A stretch of 64,000 nucleotides of DNA from CAJXZP01 sp963974475 (GTDB taxonomy: Bacteria; Bacteroidota; Bacteroidia; Flavobacteriales_G; Salibacteraceae), in assembly GCA_963974475.1 (NCBI GenBank), contig CAXBCR010000002.1, positions 124,001-188,000 on the forward strand. The letters run 5' to 3'. The notes under the pieces are model-generated. The model had not been told where the DNA came from. It made no database searches and was given only the letters and a program-made list of their open reading frames with translations. Below are positions 1 to 8,808 of this stretch, piece by piece. Both the position numbers and the translations under genes were made by a program. Position 1 is the first letter of the stretch. Every line of letters starts with the position of its first letter.

Positions 1-1016
1 ATCATAAAGGAATTTCTTATAGTAGTTTTACCTATGAACAAACCGGTTTTACTTCAGATTTTTCTTATAAATTGGATAAATCCATTAAGCAATCATTAAT
101 GGGAGATGACGCCAATCCAGGTTATCACATTGCGGGAGAATATTCTTATGCCGATGGAAATATTTTGGTGGAAAGCAAAATCTTAGATGTTAAAACGAAT
201 CATATTATTGGTCGTGTATCTTCTCAAATTACCGAGGCTGAATTGATTCATAATCAAGTGGAAATTATTCCTCAGGATGTGAAGAATATGGCGCTTTTGG
301 AAAGCATGAAAATCACCTCAAAAACCGTGGGTGCTTCAGGAAAAGCAGGTATCGGATTGGATAAAGATTTAGTTGCCTTGGTGGAAGTAAACGGTGAACC
401 AAGTGTAGGCGTACCAGTGAAGTTTTTCAACAACAATGGTGGGGTGGTGTATTGTGCAACGGTTACGGATGAAAAAGGAATTGCGACCTGTAAAGTGAAG
501 AAAATAAGTGGAGAATATAAGAATCAAGTGATTGTAGCAGAGGTTAATTTATCTGAGTTTTTGATGAACGATTCAGCGGAGTATGTAACCAATATTTTAA
601 AAAATAAGGAGCTTCCTAAAGCATCGTATAAAGTGGTGGTGATACCAAGTACTATTTTCATCAAAGCAGAGGAAAACAATTTTGGTAATAGCCTGGATGT
701 GAAATTAATTGAACCCCAAATCAAAGAAACATTAGCAAGTCAAGGATTTGATTTTAAAGACAATTCGGAGGGAGCTGATTATATTATTAAAATTAGAGCC
801 TCTTCTAGAAAAGGAGGGCAGGTAAGTGCCGTATATTTTGCCTACGTGGATGTAACTATTTCCGTGTATGATAATATTCAAGGTAAAGAAATTTACAAAG
901 AAAGTATTACAAATGTAAAAGGTGGTGGAGGCTCATTTGACCAAGCTGGAGGTAAAGCTTTTTATACCGCATCCGACCAAGTCAAAGAAAAAATTGTAGA
1001 AATAATGGTTGAATAA
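1..1016 (+). CDS. Partial envelope-associated protein (5' end missing)
   Basis: The frame is open from base 3 with no stop, so the gene starts before the window and about 337 C-terminal residues are seen. Three regions can be made out. The first (to about base 300) has the alternating pattern of a CsgG/LpoB/FlgO-like fold, with a GxYS...G..LVESKILDV stretch. A middle Ig-like or carboxypeptidase-regulatory-like beta domain lies at about 330-590, with a GVPVKFF motif and a DEKGIATCKV motif. The C-terminal domain (about 620-1010) contains a GADYIIKI strand and a glycine run (GGGGS), as in LPP20/DUF4136-type envelope proteins. I do not recognise a named family. An envelope role is inferred from this architecture only. 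The stop lies 2 bp from the stop of the convergent next gene. Confidence 0.55.
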   Translation, partial: HKGISYSSFTYEQTGFTSDFSYKLDKSIKQSLMGDDANPGYHIAGEYSYADGNILVESKILDVKTNHIIGRVSSQITEAELIHNQVEIIPQDVKNMALLESMKITSKTVGASGKAGIGLDKDLVALVEVNGEPSVGVPVKFFNNNGGVVYCATVTDEKGIATCKVKKISGEYKNQVIVAEVNLSEFLMNDSAEYVTNILKNKELPKASYKVVVIPSTIFIKAEENNFGNSLDVKLIEPQIKETLASQGFDFKDNSEGADYIIKIRASSRKGGQVSAVYFAYVDVTISVYDNIQGKEIYKESITNVKGGGGSFDQAGGKAFYTASDQVKEKIVEIMVE

Positions 1017-1018
1017 AC

Positions 1019-2116
1019 CTATTTGAAATCCACCCTTGCTATTTTTTCATTTCCTGAAACCCATGCCTTTTTAGGGCTAGCAAATTGAATTGCAAGGTAA
1101 TTTGAGTTGGGAAAAGTTTGCCATGTAGTTCCTGAATCCGGGGAGTATGCCATGACCGAATTTCCTCCACGTGCCCGTCCTCGCAAAGCAAAAATTTCTG
1201 TTTGAGAATTGGGTAAAAATTGAATACAAGAAATAAATCCAATGGAATTCGAAATTTTCATCCAGCTACCCCCACCATCATGGGTAATGGCAAAAGTGGA
1301 AGTGGTATCCGTAACCTCTTCCCAGTTCCCACCTGCGACAAGTCCGGTTTGGTTATCTGTAAAATGAACACTATAAATGCCCGTCATTTTTTTACCCGCA
1401 ACAATTGGGGTAGAATTAACTTGCCATGATTTACCATAATTTGAGGTATGAAAAACTCTAGATTGATTGGTTCCGCCTGTGCCAAACCAAGCATTTGAAT
1501 CGGATGTAGATATATTTGTGTTGCTAGCAGCGTAAGGGTTTTCACCCGAAAGTGCAACTGGTAAATTCTCACAAGCCACTCTTTTCCACGAGTCGCCACC
1601 ATCCGTAGTTAAAGCCACATGAAAACATCCATTTATTGCATCTCCTAATAAAATTCCGTTTTGAGTATCCCAAAAATCAATGGCATCAAAGAAAGCATTG
1701 GTATTAGTATCTGTATATACCATATCCCAATGCTCACCCATATCGGATGATTTAAAAATGGCAGCGGGCTCCACAATACTGACCAAGAAAATAGCGCCTG
1801 ATTTTGTAACCGAAATTGACCTGAACTCTGGAATAATGGAATCGATAGTAAATTGTTGGGTATGCCAATTGGCACCATTATCTTGGGTATATCCCCAAAA
1901 TCCGTTAGATCCAGCAAACCAAACGGTAGAATCGTTTACGACCTCAATGGCGCGAATACTCGTATTTGGAAATGAAAACTCGGTAAGTTTAAATGAAACA
2001 GAATCTGTTGAATTAGATAAAGTTTGTTTAGCAATTTTTACCCGTTGTTGGTTATTACTACAGGACATGGTGAAAACCGTTATAAATAGAACCGCGTAAA
2101 TTTTCATAAATTTCAA
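1019..2116 (-). CDS. Lipoprotein with Asp-box (BNR) beta-propeller
   Basis: A signal peptide with lipobox (TMSCSNN, Cys about 20) predicts a lipid-anchored envelope protein. The body has about six Asp-box motifs of the type S/T-x-D-x-G-x-x-W: NGANWHT, DMGEHWD, DGGDSWK, NYGKSWQ, DGGGSWM and DSGTTWQ. This is the signature of a 6-7 bladed propeller related to the Ycf48/photosystem II assembly-factor family and sialidases. No catalytic sialidase residues are evident, so a binding or scaffold role is more likely than an enzymatic one; that is inference. The start could also be the second Met (2107), which leaves a more typical signal peptide. It is monocistronic, and no TAnnTTTG element was seen upstream. 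Confidence 0.75.
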   Translation of the reverse strand: MKFMKIYAVLFITVFTMSCSNNQQRVKIAKQTLSNSTDSVSFKLTEFSFPNTSIRAIEVVNDSTVWFAGSNGFWGYTQDNGANWHTQQFTIDSIIPEFRSISVTKSGAIFLVSIVEPAAIFKSSDMGEHWDMVYTDTNTNAFFDAIDFWDTQNGILLGDAINGCFHVALTTDGGDSWKRVACENLPVALSGENPYAASNTNISTSDSNAWFGTGGTNQSRVFHTSNYGKSWQVNSTPIVAGKKMTGIYSVHFTDNQTGLVAGGNWEEVTDTTSTFAITHDGGGSWMKISNSIGFISCIQFLPNSQTEIFALRGRARGGNSVMAYSPDSGTTWQTFPNSNYLAIQFASPKKAWVSGNEKIARVDFK

Positions 2117-2191
2117 ATTAGAACGTCCAAAATAGATTATTTGAAACTTAAATATCCAACAAAAATCAACTTATTATCTCTCCTAGGATTG

Positions 2192-2199
2192 TACATTTG
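2192..2199 (+). promoter_or_regulatory. Putative Bacteroidota -7 promoter element
   Basis: TACATTTG matches the Bacteroidota sigma-ABfr -7 consensus TAnnTTTG and ends 20 bp before the ATG of the Cys/Met-metabolism enzyme. A good -33 TTTG is not seen at the expected spacing, so the call rests on the -7 box and its position. Confidence 0.45.
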
Positions 2200-2219
2200 G
2201 GAACATAAAATTTAAGATT

Positions 2220-3428
2220 ATGATTGAAAAGAAATTTGATCCGGCTTCAGCCATACAAGATAGACAGAACTTTGGTGAATTTGGTGGGGTGAATCCATCA
2301 ATTACAGATAGTTCAACCTACACTTTCTTGAAAGCAGAAAGCATGGAAGGTACTTTTGTGGGGGAAACGGAAGGTTGCTACTTGTACTCCAGACACTGGA
2401 ATCCAAGCAACAAGTATTTAGCAGATGCCTTGGCAGCAATGGAAGGAGCTGAAATGGCCCAAGTAGTGGGTTCAGGAATGGCAGCCATTTCAAATGTAGC
2501 AATGCAAATCTGTCAAGCTGGTGACCATATCATTTCTTCTCATACCATTTATGGTGGAACTTATTCGTTGTATCATTTCTATTTACCTAAATTCAATATC
2601 AACACTACTTTATTGGATATTACGGATTTAAAAGCAGTAGAAGCCGCTATTACTCCTAATACAAAAATGATTTTTTGTGAAGTAATGAGTAATCCGTTAC
2701 TAGAAATTGCAGATATAGCAGCCTTAGCTGAAATGGCACACAAAAGAGGAATCAAATTGGTGGTTGATAACACGTTTACTCCAATGATTTTTAATCCATT
2801 AAAATTAGGTGCAGATGTAGTGGTTCACTCCTTGACTAAGTTTATTAATGGTGCTAGTGATACCGTTGCAGGAGCTATTTGTGGTACAGAAGAATTCATC
2901 AATTCATTAATGGATTTGAATACCGGAACTACCATGCTTTTAGGCCCAACAATGGATGGTGTACGTTCAGCGAGTGTAATGAAAAACCTACGAACACTTC
3001 ATATTCGAATGATGCAGCATAGTAAAAATGCAAAATATGTAGCGGAGCATTTACAAGCAGATGGTGTTAGCGTGAGATACGCTGGTTTGAAGGATCATCC
3101 TTCGTATGATCTAATGGAAAAACAAATGAACTCCGATTACGGTTTTGGAGGAATGGTTTTGATAGATTGTAAAACCAAAGAAAACGCATATAAGTTAATG
3201 AACGGAATGCAAGATGATAATGTGGGGTATTTAGCCGTAAGTCTAGGTTTCTACAAAACATTATTTAGCGCTCCCGGAAGTAGTACTTCATCTGAAATTC
3301 CAGAAGATGAACAAGGAAGTATGGGACTTAGTCCTGGTCTAATTAGAATGTCAGTTGGGCTGGATATGGATATTGAAAGAACCTACGATACCATTAGAAA
3401 AAGACTAGCGGAGATTGGATTAATTTAA
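2220..3428 (+). CDS. PLP-dependent Cys/Met metabolism enzyme (methionine gamma-lyase / cystathionine gamma-synthase family)
   Basis: This is a full-length (402 aa) fold-type I PLP enzyme of the Cys_Met_Meta_PP family. Such enzymes use cysteine, homocysteine, methionine or O-acyl-homoserine in gamma- or beta-elimination or replacement. Visible landmarks are YSR (56-58, phosphate contact from the neighbouring subunit), GSGMAA (84-89, cofactor phosphate loop), VVDNTF (181-186, Asp to the pyridine nitrogen) and the Schiff-base lysine K207 in SLTKFINGASD. The C-terminal SxGLE-type motif appears as MSVGLD. Annotation pipelines tend to call relatives methionine gamma-lyase or O-acetylhomoserine sulfhydrylase; substrate specificity cannot be read from the sequence. 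It stands alone, with a TAnnTTTG promoter box upstream and a terminator hairpin downstream. Confidence 0.9.
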   Translation: MIEKKFDPASAIQDRQNFGEFGGVNPSITDSSTYTFLKAESMEGTFVGETEGCYLYSRHWNPSNKYLADALAAMEGAEMAQVVGSGMAAISNVAMQICQAGDHIISSHTIYGGTYSLYHFYLPKFNINTTLLDITDLKAVEAAITPNTKMIFCEVMSNPLLEIADIAALAEMAHKRGIKLVVDNTFTPMIFNPLKLGADVVVHSLTKFINGASDTVAGAICGTEEFINSLMDLNTGTTMLLGPTMDGVRSASVMKNLRTLHIRMMQHSKNAKYVAEHLQADGVSVRYAGLKDHPSYDLMEKQMNSDYGFGGMVLIDCKTKENAYKLMNGMQDDNVGYLAVSLGFYKTLFSAPGSSTSSEIPEDEQGSMGLSPGLIRMSVGLDMDIERTYDTIRKRLAEIGLI

Positions 3429-3450
3429 TTTCGGCATACCTTAGAATAGT

Positions 3451-3485
3451 AAAATGGTTTCTGAATTTCAGAGGCCATTTTTTTT
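3451..3485 (+). terminator. Rho-independent terminator after the Cys/Met enzyme
   Basis: AAAATGGTTTCTGA (3451-3464) pairs with the stretch 3468-3481 through a 14-bp stem that includes two G-U pairs, with a 3-nt loop, and is followed by a T run. It lies 22 bp past the stop codon. Confidence 0.75.
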
Positions 3486-3557
3486 GCATTAGGCTTTGGG
3501 TTATTTTCAAGTTACCCACTCCATTTTGAAGGAGTATATTTGATATCAAAATAGGTT

Positions 3558-4088
3558 ATGCAAATTTTTGAAACAGAACGATTGACCGTACAGGAAATGG
3601 AGTTGAAAGATTTTCCTTATTGGCGAGAGCTGCTTTCGGATCATCGAATTATTGACCCTATTCCTCAGCCTATTTTTACCGAGCAGGAAATAAAAGACAA
3701 ATTCGAAGAGAACAGGAATTTAAAAAAAAGGATTGCAGATAATCCGCGGATAATTTGGGGAGTTTTTGTAAAAGGAGATCCCACCATGATGGGATTATGC
3801 ATGTTGTTAACCAATGATGAAGGGGATAGAGAAATAGGTTACCGTTTTAGAGTTGATTATTGGCGAAAGGGATTTGCGACAGAGATGACCAAAGGATTAA
3901 CTGAGTTCTGTTTTAAGGAATTAGGGATAGAGAAAATAACCGGTGATGCGGCTATTGAAAATACGGGATCCATAAAAATATTGAATACCTTTATGAATCA
4001 TGTGCGTGACTTTTTTAATCCTAGAGATAATTGTACCGATAGTAGATTTGAATTGCATCGGAAGGATTATGGTGGATGGGATAAATAA
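3558..4088 (+). CDS. GNAT-family N-acetyltransferase (RimJ/RimL type)
   Basis: A 176-aa single-domain protein beginning FETERLTVQEMELKDF, the classic start of the Acetyltransf_3 (RimJ/RimL-like) subgroup. This subgroup acetylates protein N-termini or small amines with acetyl-CoA. The core contains GDREIGYRF (beta4), then WRKGFATEMTKGL, which fits the R/Q-x-x-G-x-A/G acetyl-CoA pyrophosphate loop, and the later conserved ENTGSIKIL helix, corresponding to the usual N-x-x-S. The substrate is unknown. The gene stands alone; its stop is followed by a strong shared terminator, and it is convergent with the next gene. Confidence 0.88.
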   Translation: MQIFETERLTVQEMELKDFPYWRELLSDHRIIDPIPQPIFTEQEIKDKFEENRNLKKRIADNPRIIWGVFVKGDPTMMGLCMLLTNDEGDREIGYRFRVDYWRKGFATEMTKGLTEFCFKELGIEKITGDAAIENTGSIKILNTFMNHVRDFFNPRDNCTDSRFELHRKDYGGWDK

Positions 4089-4200
4089 AGATTAATATAC
4101 GCCTCTGCTCATACTAAATAGAATCACCCACGGCACACAATAACTACCTAATAGCTTATTACCACTGGGATAACACTGAAAATAACCAATTTATAAAACA

Positions 4201-4237
4201 AAAAAATAGCGCTGAGATGCTCAGCGCTATTTTTTTA
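4201..4237. terminator. Strong bidirectional terminator
   Basis: A perfect 16-bp stem (AAAAAATAGCGCTGAG, 4201-4216, with its complement from 4220) around a 3-nt ATG loop, with A and T tracts on opposite sides. It sits between two convergent genes and can end transcription in both directions. Confidence 0.9.
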
Positions 4238-4249
4238 ATGTAAATTTTC

Positions 4250-6937
4250 CTATTGTTTAACAAACGACTTTGTAAACTGCCCTTCAGAAGAACGAATGCT
4301 TAAATAATAGGCACCGTTCGCTAAAGTAGACAAGTCCATTTGTGCTATGTTGCTGCCTGTAACTCCATTTGAGTTCTTTGTTTGAATGATTTGTCCACGA
4401 TTATTTAGCACGTCCAATGTTACTGTTTCGCTTTGCGATAAGCTAAAATCTATTGATAGTTGAGAAACTACTGGATTTGGATAGATGTTAATTTTTAATT
4501 TATCCGTAACCACATCATTTACAGAAGTAATGTCGTAGTTGTTTTCAAAATAGGTTTTATAAGCTCCCGCTCCATGCGTTCCTACTACAAAAAAGCCATC
4601 ACTTTCTCTATATTCTAGTTGCTCAATAACTACATTTCCAATTACATCGGAGGCCTGTTGAATCCATTCGGTATTTGCGCCATCTAATTGTTGCGTAGCG
4701 AATAGACCGATAGAAGTACCCAAAAGAATTGCTTCACCATCTACAGTTTTTACAAATTTTGCCCATCTAAATGAAGGTCCATCGCTCAGGTGCGCAAATT
4801 TTGCAGGCGTGCCAGGAGATGAATTCCCAACTAAGTTACCTTCTACATTAGACCAAGTAGTTCCACCATCTTCGGTAAACCACATGCTAATTACTTTATA
4901 ATTAGAATAAACCACTAATACACGGTCAGAATTATTGGGGTCTACCTCAATATGCGAAGTATAAGTTCCGGAGGTAATACCTGTTGAAATATCTGTCACC
5001 GTTGCGGTGGCAGTACCATCATCTACCACCTTGAAAATACTTCTACTTCTAGTTCCAACATACACCACACCATTCACATTTTTAGATGCTCCAATGGCGG
5101 TAATAGAACTATTAGTTGGTAAAGTAGTGATTTGAGTCCAATTTCTTTGCCCAAAATCCAAACCTGCTAGGTCATCATTTCGCCAAAGTGAATTTGAAAT
5201 TGGTAAATACATTTGATTGTTATCCGCAGGATTTAAAATAAATGGATGTACAAATGAATATCCGGTAGTAACTCCATTTGGTCTTGCGGATCTTCTAGAG
5301 CTTACGTTACCGGTAGCGCTAACTTTTTCGCGGTAAATATTTCCGTATTGACTTGAAAAATAATACACATCTGTACCTTGTTCTTTGGCACAAAAACAAC
5401 CATCACCGCCCATGGTAGAAGTCCAAATAGCGTTGGTGTCTGCCGAAGTGGTTTGCCAGCTACCGTTATCTTGAAATCCAGAACAAACTATTTCATTCTC
5501 TGTAAGGTGATCAATGGCTATTCCATAAAACTGAGTGGTTTGATAGCCGTTATTAAAGTTTTGCCAAATTACTTTACTGTCTAATGGGTTGGTTGAAAAG
5601 TGAAGTCCACCATCGGTACCAGCCAACAAATGATCCGGAAACTGCGGACGAAAGGCAAGACTTTGCTGATCGGGATGTTGGTTATCGTTGTAAAAATCGA
5701 AATTAGAATACCCGTCCGCATTGTATCCACCAATTTGGCGAATAGCGGTACTGCTAGAAAAACCATCGGTGGTTCGAAACAGATTCGTTCCACCCAAGTA
5801 AACCACATCTTCATCGTCTGGTTTAACAATTAGACTCATGCAATACGACCCTTGTGTATTTAATGAATATCCTCTAGCAGGAGGAAGGTTCGCACTTCTG
5901 TTTGCCCAAATTCCATTTGAACCAGCTCCATTAGCATTAAGGTAAGTGTATTTCCAAAATGAAACATCCGAGAGTCCTGAACCAGTGGTTACCGCATAAA
6001 AATATACCGTATTTTGGTTGCTGGGTGCAACCGCCATCAACACTCTATCATGGCTAGGAAGATTAGTAGGCGAAATATTGGACCAATTAATGCCATCGGT
6101 AGATCTCCAAAAACCAGATTGTGTTCCTCCAGTACTTATATGTGCATAAAACACGCCATTGGTTGTGGATACTACATTAGTGTAATCGGCCGAAGAGGAA
6201 CCACCTAAAACCAGAGTCCATGTTACTCCTCCATCATCACTTCTTCTAATACCATTAGTAGTAGCCGCCAAAATTACATCTTGAGCAGTGTTACTTTGGT
6301 CTAAAGCGATATTAAAAATATAACTCCATTGATTTCTTGCTTCAGGCGAGGTAGCGGTGGAGGTTAAAAGCGTCCATGTTTTACCATGATCTGTTGATTT
6401 ATACATTCCGCTACCGTAATAATTGGCAGAAAAGCTTTTGCTAGCAGAATTACCACTAGATTCACCCGAACCATAGTAAAAAATATTTGATTTTCCTGGG
6501 CGAACATCTTGTATAACACATGATACCGCAGATTGGTCTTCAAAGTTTGTCGCTCTTTTCCACGATTGACCTAAGTCTCTACTTCTCCACATTCCACCAG
6601 ATACACCACCGGCTAGCACTACGTTTGCACTGTCTTTATCGAAAGAAACGGCTCGTGTTCTGCCTCCAACATTTCTTGGACCGATTGGCTCAAAAATTTG
6701 ACTACTGGTTCGACTTGATTTGGAATATGATTTTGGTAGGGTAGAAGCGAAAGCTAGTTCTTTCATCCGGATATTATCTGGAATTTTACCCGTAGCTGGA
6801 TCCATTAACCGCTCTAAATTATATGCGTTACGACCTTGTATGGACATTTCTCTTTTGGAGAGTTTTTCTTGATTTTCAGAACAAGAAAAAAGACTCACCA
6901 TAAAAAGTGAGCCAACAAAAAATGAAGATATTTTCAT
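4250..6937 (-). CDS. T9SS-sorted Asp-box/VPS10-like beta-propeller lipoprotein
   Basis: I place the start at 6937 because the peptide from there (MKISSFFVGSLF...FSCSEN) is a clean lipoprotein signal; a longer frame open to 6982 adds an unlikely 15-residue leader. About 895 aa. Multiple Asp-box repeats (DLGQSWK, DHGKTWT, DDGGVTWT, EDGGTTWS) indicate a large sortilin/VPS10-like or xyloglucanase-like double propeller. The C-terminus (about the last 75 aa, IYPNPV...GAYYLSI...KSFVKQ) is a type A T9SS sorting domain, so the protein should cross the outer membrane and stay on or leave the cell surface. A lipobox together with a T9SS domain is odd (see findings). Enzymatic activity is not evident. 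Its 3' end is closed by the hairpin at 4201-4237. Confidence 0.85.
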   Translation of the reverse strand: MKISSFFVGSLFMVSLFSCSENQEKLSKREMSIQGRNAYNLERLMDPATGKIPDNIRMKELAFASTLPKSYSKSSRTSSQIFEPIGPRNVGGRTRAVSFDKDSANVVLAGGVSGGMWRSRDLGQSWKRATNFEDQSAVSCVIQDVRPGKSNIFYYGSGESSGNSASKSFSANYYGSGMYKSTDHGKTWTLLTSTATSPEARNQWSYIFNIALDQSNTAQDVILAATTNGIRRSDDGGVTWTLVLGGSSSADYTNVVSTTNGVFYAHISTGGTQSGFWRSTDGINWSNISPTNLPSHDRVLMAVAPSNQNTVYFYAVTTGSGLSDVSFWKYTYLNANGAGSNGIWANRSANLPPARGYSLNTQGSYCMSLIVKPDDEDVVYLGGTNLFRTTDGFSSSTAIRQIGGYNADGYSNFDFYNDNQHPDQQSLAFRPQFPDHLLAGTDGGLHFSTNPLDSKVIWQNFNNGYQTTQFYGIAIDHLTENEIVCSGFQDNGSWQTTSADTNAIWTSTMGGDGCFCAKEQGTDVYYFSSQYGNIYREKVSATGNVSSRRSARPNGVTTGYSFVHPFILNPADNNQMYLPISNSLWRNDDLAGLDFGQRNWTQITTLPTNSSITAIGASKNVNGVVYVGTRSRSIFKVVDDGTATATVTDISTGITSGTYTSHIEVDPNNSDRVLVVYSNYKVISMWFTEDGGTTWSNVEGNLVGNSSPGTPAKFAHLSDGPSFRWAKFVKTVDGEAILLGTSIGLFATQQLDGANTEWIQQASDVIGNVVIEQLEYRESDGFFVVGTHGAGAYKTYFENNYDITSVNDVVTDKLKINIYPNPVVSQLSIDFSLSQSETVTLDVLNNRGQIIQTKNSNGVTGSNIAQMDLSTLANGAYYLSIRSSEGQFTKSFVKQ

Positions 6938-7104
6938 TGATTTATTTGAAGATGAATATTTACCCGAGATGGGGATTCTCAAATTGTTCGCTATCCTAAT
7001 TGCACTTAGAATAATTTGGCGAAAATTTATATTCGGTAAATATAAGAGGGTTACCTTATATATTCAAATAATTATGTTTTGATTTAACAGTAAATTAAAA
7101 AATA

Positions 7105-7350
7105 CTATTTTTTAACTGCTATAATGCGGGTTTCCTCTTTCAATTGGATGCTTAAATCGTTTTCAAAGGCAGCGGTAATATGTTCATATGCTTCGTAATT
7201 TTCGTTTTTACGGGCACTTTCTCGTATTTCTACCAAAAATTTTAAAAGCACATCCGTGGCTTTGTCATTTCCAATAAGATCTTTACGCTCGTTTAAGGTT
7301 TTAATTATTAAATCCTCGAAATGAAATGAGTCTGATTTATTTGATGCCAT
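7105..7350 (-). CDS. Small helical hypothetical protein downstream of folE
   Basis: A small 81-aa protein starting at an ATG inside the last codons of folE (14-bp overlap); a GTG immediately before it could also serve. It is charged and predicted to be mostly helical (FEDLIIKTLNERKDL, DVLLKFLVEIRESARKNENYEAYEHI), with no signal peptide or membrane segment. I do not recognise a family. The overlap means it is translated from the folE mRNA and probably coupled to it, which suggests but does not prove a link to pterin synthesis or use. Confidence 0.55.
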   Translation of the reverse strand: MASNKSDSFHFEDLIIKTLNERKDLIGNDKATDVLLKFLVEIRESARKNENYEAYEHITAAFENDLSIQLKEETRIIAVKK

Positions 7351-8017
7351 CACCTATATATTTTAAAAATTCTGCTTTTGTACTTTCCTCACAAAATTCA
7401 CCACTATATTCTACTGTTACGGTGGTGCTAGTGCGGTCGGTAATACCTCTACTAGTTACGCATAAATGTTGCGCTTCTATTACTACAGCTACCGAATCGG
7501 TTTGAAGGGCTTTTTTAAGCTCTTCCATTATTTGCATGGTTAACCTTTCTTGAACTTGCGGTCTTCTAGCATAGTAATCTACAATTCTATTAATTTTTGA
7601 AAGCCCAATCACATTCCCTGTTGAAATATAAGCAACATGTGCTTGTCCTACAATTGGTAAGAAATGGTGCTCGCATGTGGAGTTTACAGAAATGTGCTTT
7701 TCTACCAACATTTTACTGTACTTATACTTATTGGAAAAGGTAGAAAGTTTGGGCTTGTTTTTAGGGTCTAAGCCGCTAAATATTTCGTTGACAAACATTT
7801 TTGAAACACGATGTGGGGTACCCTTTAAACTATCGTCATTCATGTCTAACCCTAAGGTTTCCATTATTTTGAAAAAATGACCTTCAATTATTTTCTTTTT
7901 TTCCGTATCCGAAATATCGAAAGCATCCTTGCGTAAAGGTGTTTGAGTAGCAGATGAAGCGTGAGAGTCTCCAATTTCATCCATTAAATCTGCACTTTGT
8001 GAATCGTTTTGTTTCAT
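7337..8017 (-). CDS. folE: GTP cyclohydrolase I
   Basis: This enzyme converts GTP to 7,8-dihydroneopterin triphosphate, the first step of folate and pterin synthesis; it works as a homodecamer in the cytosol. Counting from an upstream GTG at 8041, the zinc ligands are C123 and H126 in STCEHHFLP and C194 in QHLCVTSRGI. The GTP-binding loop and KINRIVDYYARRPQVQE are also intact. I use the ATG at 8017 (MKQNDSQSAD), since the N-terminal 45 residues are low-complexity and vary in this family. CAAAGGTA (8065-8072; TACCTTTG on the coding strand) is a promoter-like box upstream. It is followed by an overlapping small gene. Confidence 0.95.
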   Translation of the reverse strand: MKQNDSQSADLMDEIGDSHASSATQTPLRKDAFDISDTEKKKIIEGHFFKIMETLGLDMNDDSLKGTPHRVSKMFVNEIFSGLDPKNKPKLSTFSNKYKYSKMLVEKHISVNSTCEHHFLPIVGQAHVAYISTGNVIGLSKINRIVDYYARRPQVQERLTMQIMEELKKALQTDSVAVVIEAQHLCVTSRGITDRTSTTVTVEYSGEFCEESTKAEFLKYIGDGIK

Positions 8018-8064
8018 CTTTTTTGAGGTTGTGAGCCACACTATAGCAACTCCATTTTAGTGGG

Positions 8065-8072
8065 CAAAGGTA
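8065..8072 (-). promoter_or_regulatory. Putative -7 promoter element for folE
   Basis: On the minus strand this reads TACCTTTG, a match to TAnnTTTG, about 50 bp upstream of the folE ATG. No clear -33 element was found. Confidence 0.4.
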
Positions 8073-8136
8073 GATTTAAAATGAAGCGAAACGAGATTAG
8101 AAGTGATATTCTTTTGTTAAAGAAGCATAGTATTTT

Positions 8137-8670
8137 TTAATACGTAACCAATTCGATGTTTAGCTCTCCATTGGTTATTTCTACTTTAGGGTGAGTAGTG
8201 ATTCCGCTAAACAAATTGCCCGCATACGTTCCTTGCAATAAATTATTTTCGTAGCCTGTTAGGGTCAAGGTAAAATCATCTGGGTTGTTAATATTTGTAC
8301 CAAAAGTGAGGTTGTTTACATCCACGTAAGTTACGCCAACCGTTGGCTCTCCTTGATCAATGCTATATTTAATAGTAACCGGAAATGTGGTGTTGGCCAA
8401 ATCTATGCGTTCTATTTTAAAAATAAGACGTTGCGGATTTCCATTCTCCATGTAACGTTGCATCTGAATGGTTTTAGTGTCCTTGAAGTACCCGTTAAAA
8501 ATTTCATCTTGTAAAATAACTTTAAATCGAGCTTCAACTTTTACCTGATCAGCGGTAAAAATCATGTAATTGTCGATTACTTCGGGAGGAGGAGTTAGAT
8601 TGGTTTTTTTGCAGGCACCAAACCCTAGAAACAAACTAAGTAATACGATAATTGAAAATTGATTCTTCAT
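8137..8670 (-). CDS. Hypothetical lipoprotein
   Basis: A 177-aa protein with a lipoprotein signal peptide and lipobox GFGACKK (Cys about 20). The mature part is beta-rich, with phrases such as DDFTLTLTGYENNLLQGTYAGNLFSG that resemble the short immunoglobulin-like or DUF-type lipoproteins common in Flavobacteriia. I cannot assign a function. It ends about 95 bp downstream of the start of folE, on the same strand, and could be transcribed upstream of folE, though no terminator was seen between them. Confidence 0.7.
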   Translation of the reverse strand: MKNQFSIIVLLSLFLGFGACKKTNLTPPPEVIDNYMIFTADQVKVEARFKVILQDEIFNGYFKDTKTIQMQRYMENGNPQRLIFKIERIDLANTTFPVTIKYSIDQGEPTVGVTYVDVNNLTFGTNINNPDDFTLTLTGYENNLLQGTYAGNLFSGITTHPKVEITNGELNIELVTY

Positions 8671-8748
8671 TTTGATTGAAATTTACTGTCGCAATTTACG
8701 TTTTAATTTGGAAGTTTTCAAAACTGACTATTATCATTCCAATGCCTC

Positions 8749-8778
8749 TTTGTTATTGTAATTTTTAGGCTACATTTG
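8749..8778 (+). promoter_or_regulatory. Bacteroidota-type promoter of the regulator-flavodoxin pair
   Basis: A -33 TTTG (8749-8752) and a -7 TACATTTG (8771-8778) are separated by 18 bp, which fits the Bacteroidota housekeeping promoter. The -7 box ends 30 bp before the ATG at 8809. This is the best full promoter in the window. Confidence 0.65.
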
Positions 8779-8808
8779 CCTTATTAAGAATAAGTCTAAA
8801 TAAGGAAA

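Noticed and set aside
1680..2099. Plus-strand open frame opposite the propeller lipoprotein
   Set aside because: It is a shadow of the minus-strand gene, has no recognisable motif and no promoter; other shadows inside large genes were dismissed the same way.
2120..2219. SAM or Met riboswitch before the Cys/Met enzyme
   Set aside because: The leader is about 100 bp with no recognisable riboswitch helix set and only a promoter box.
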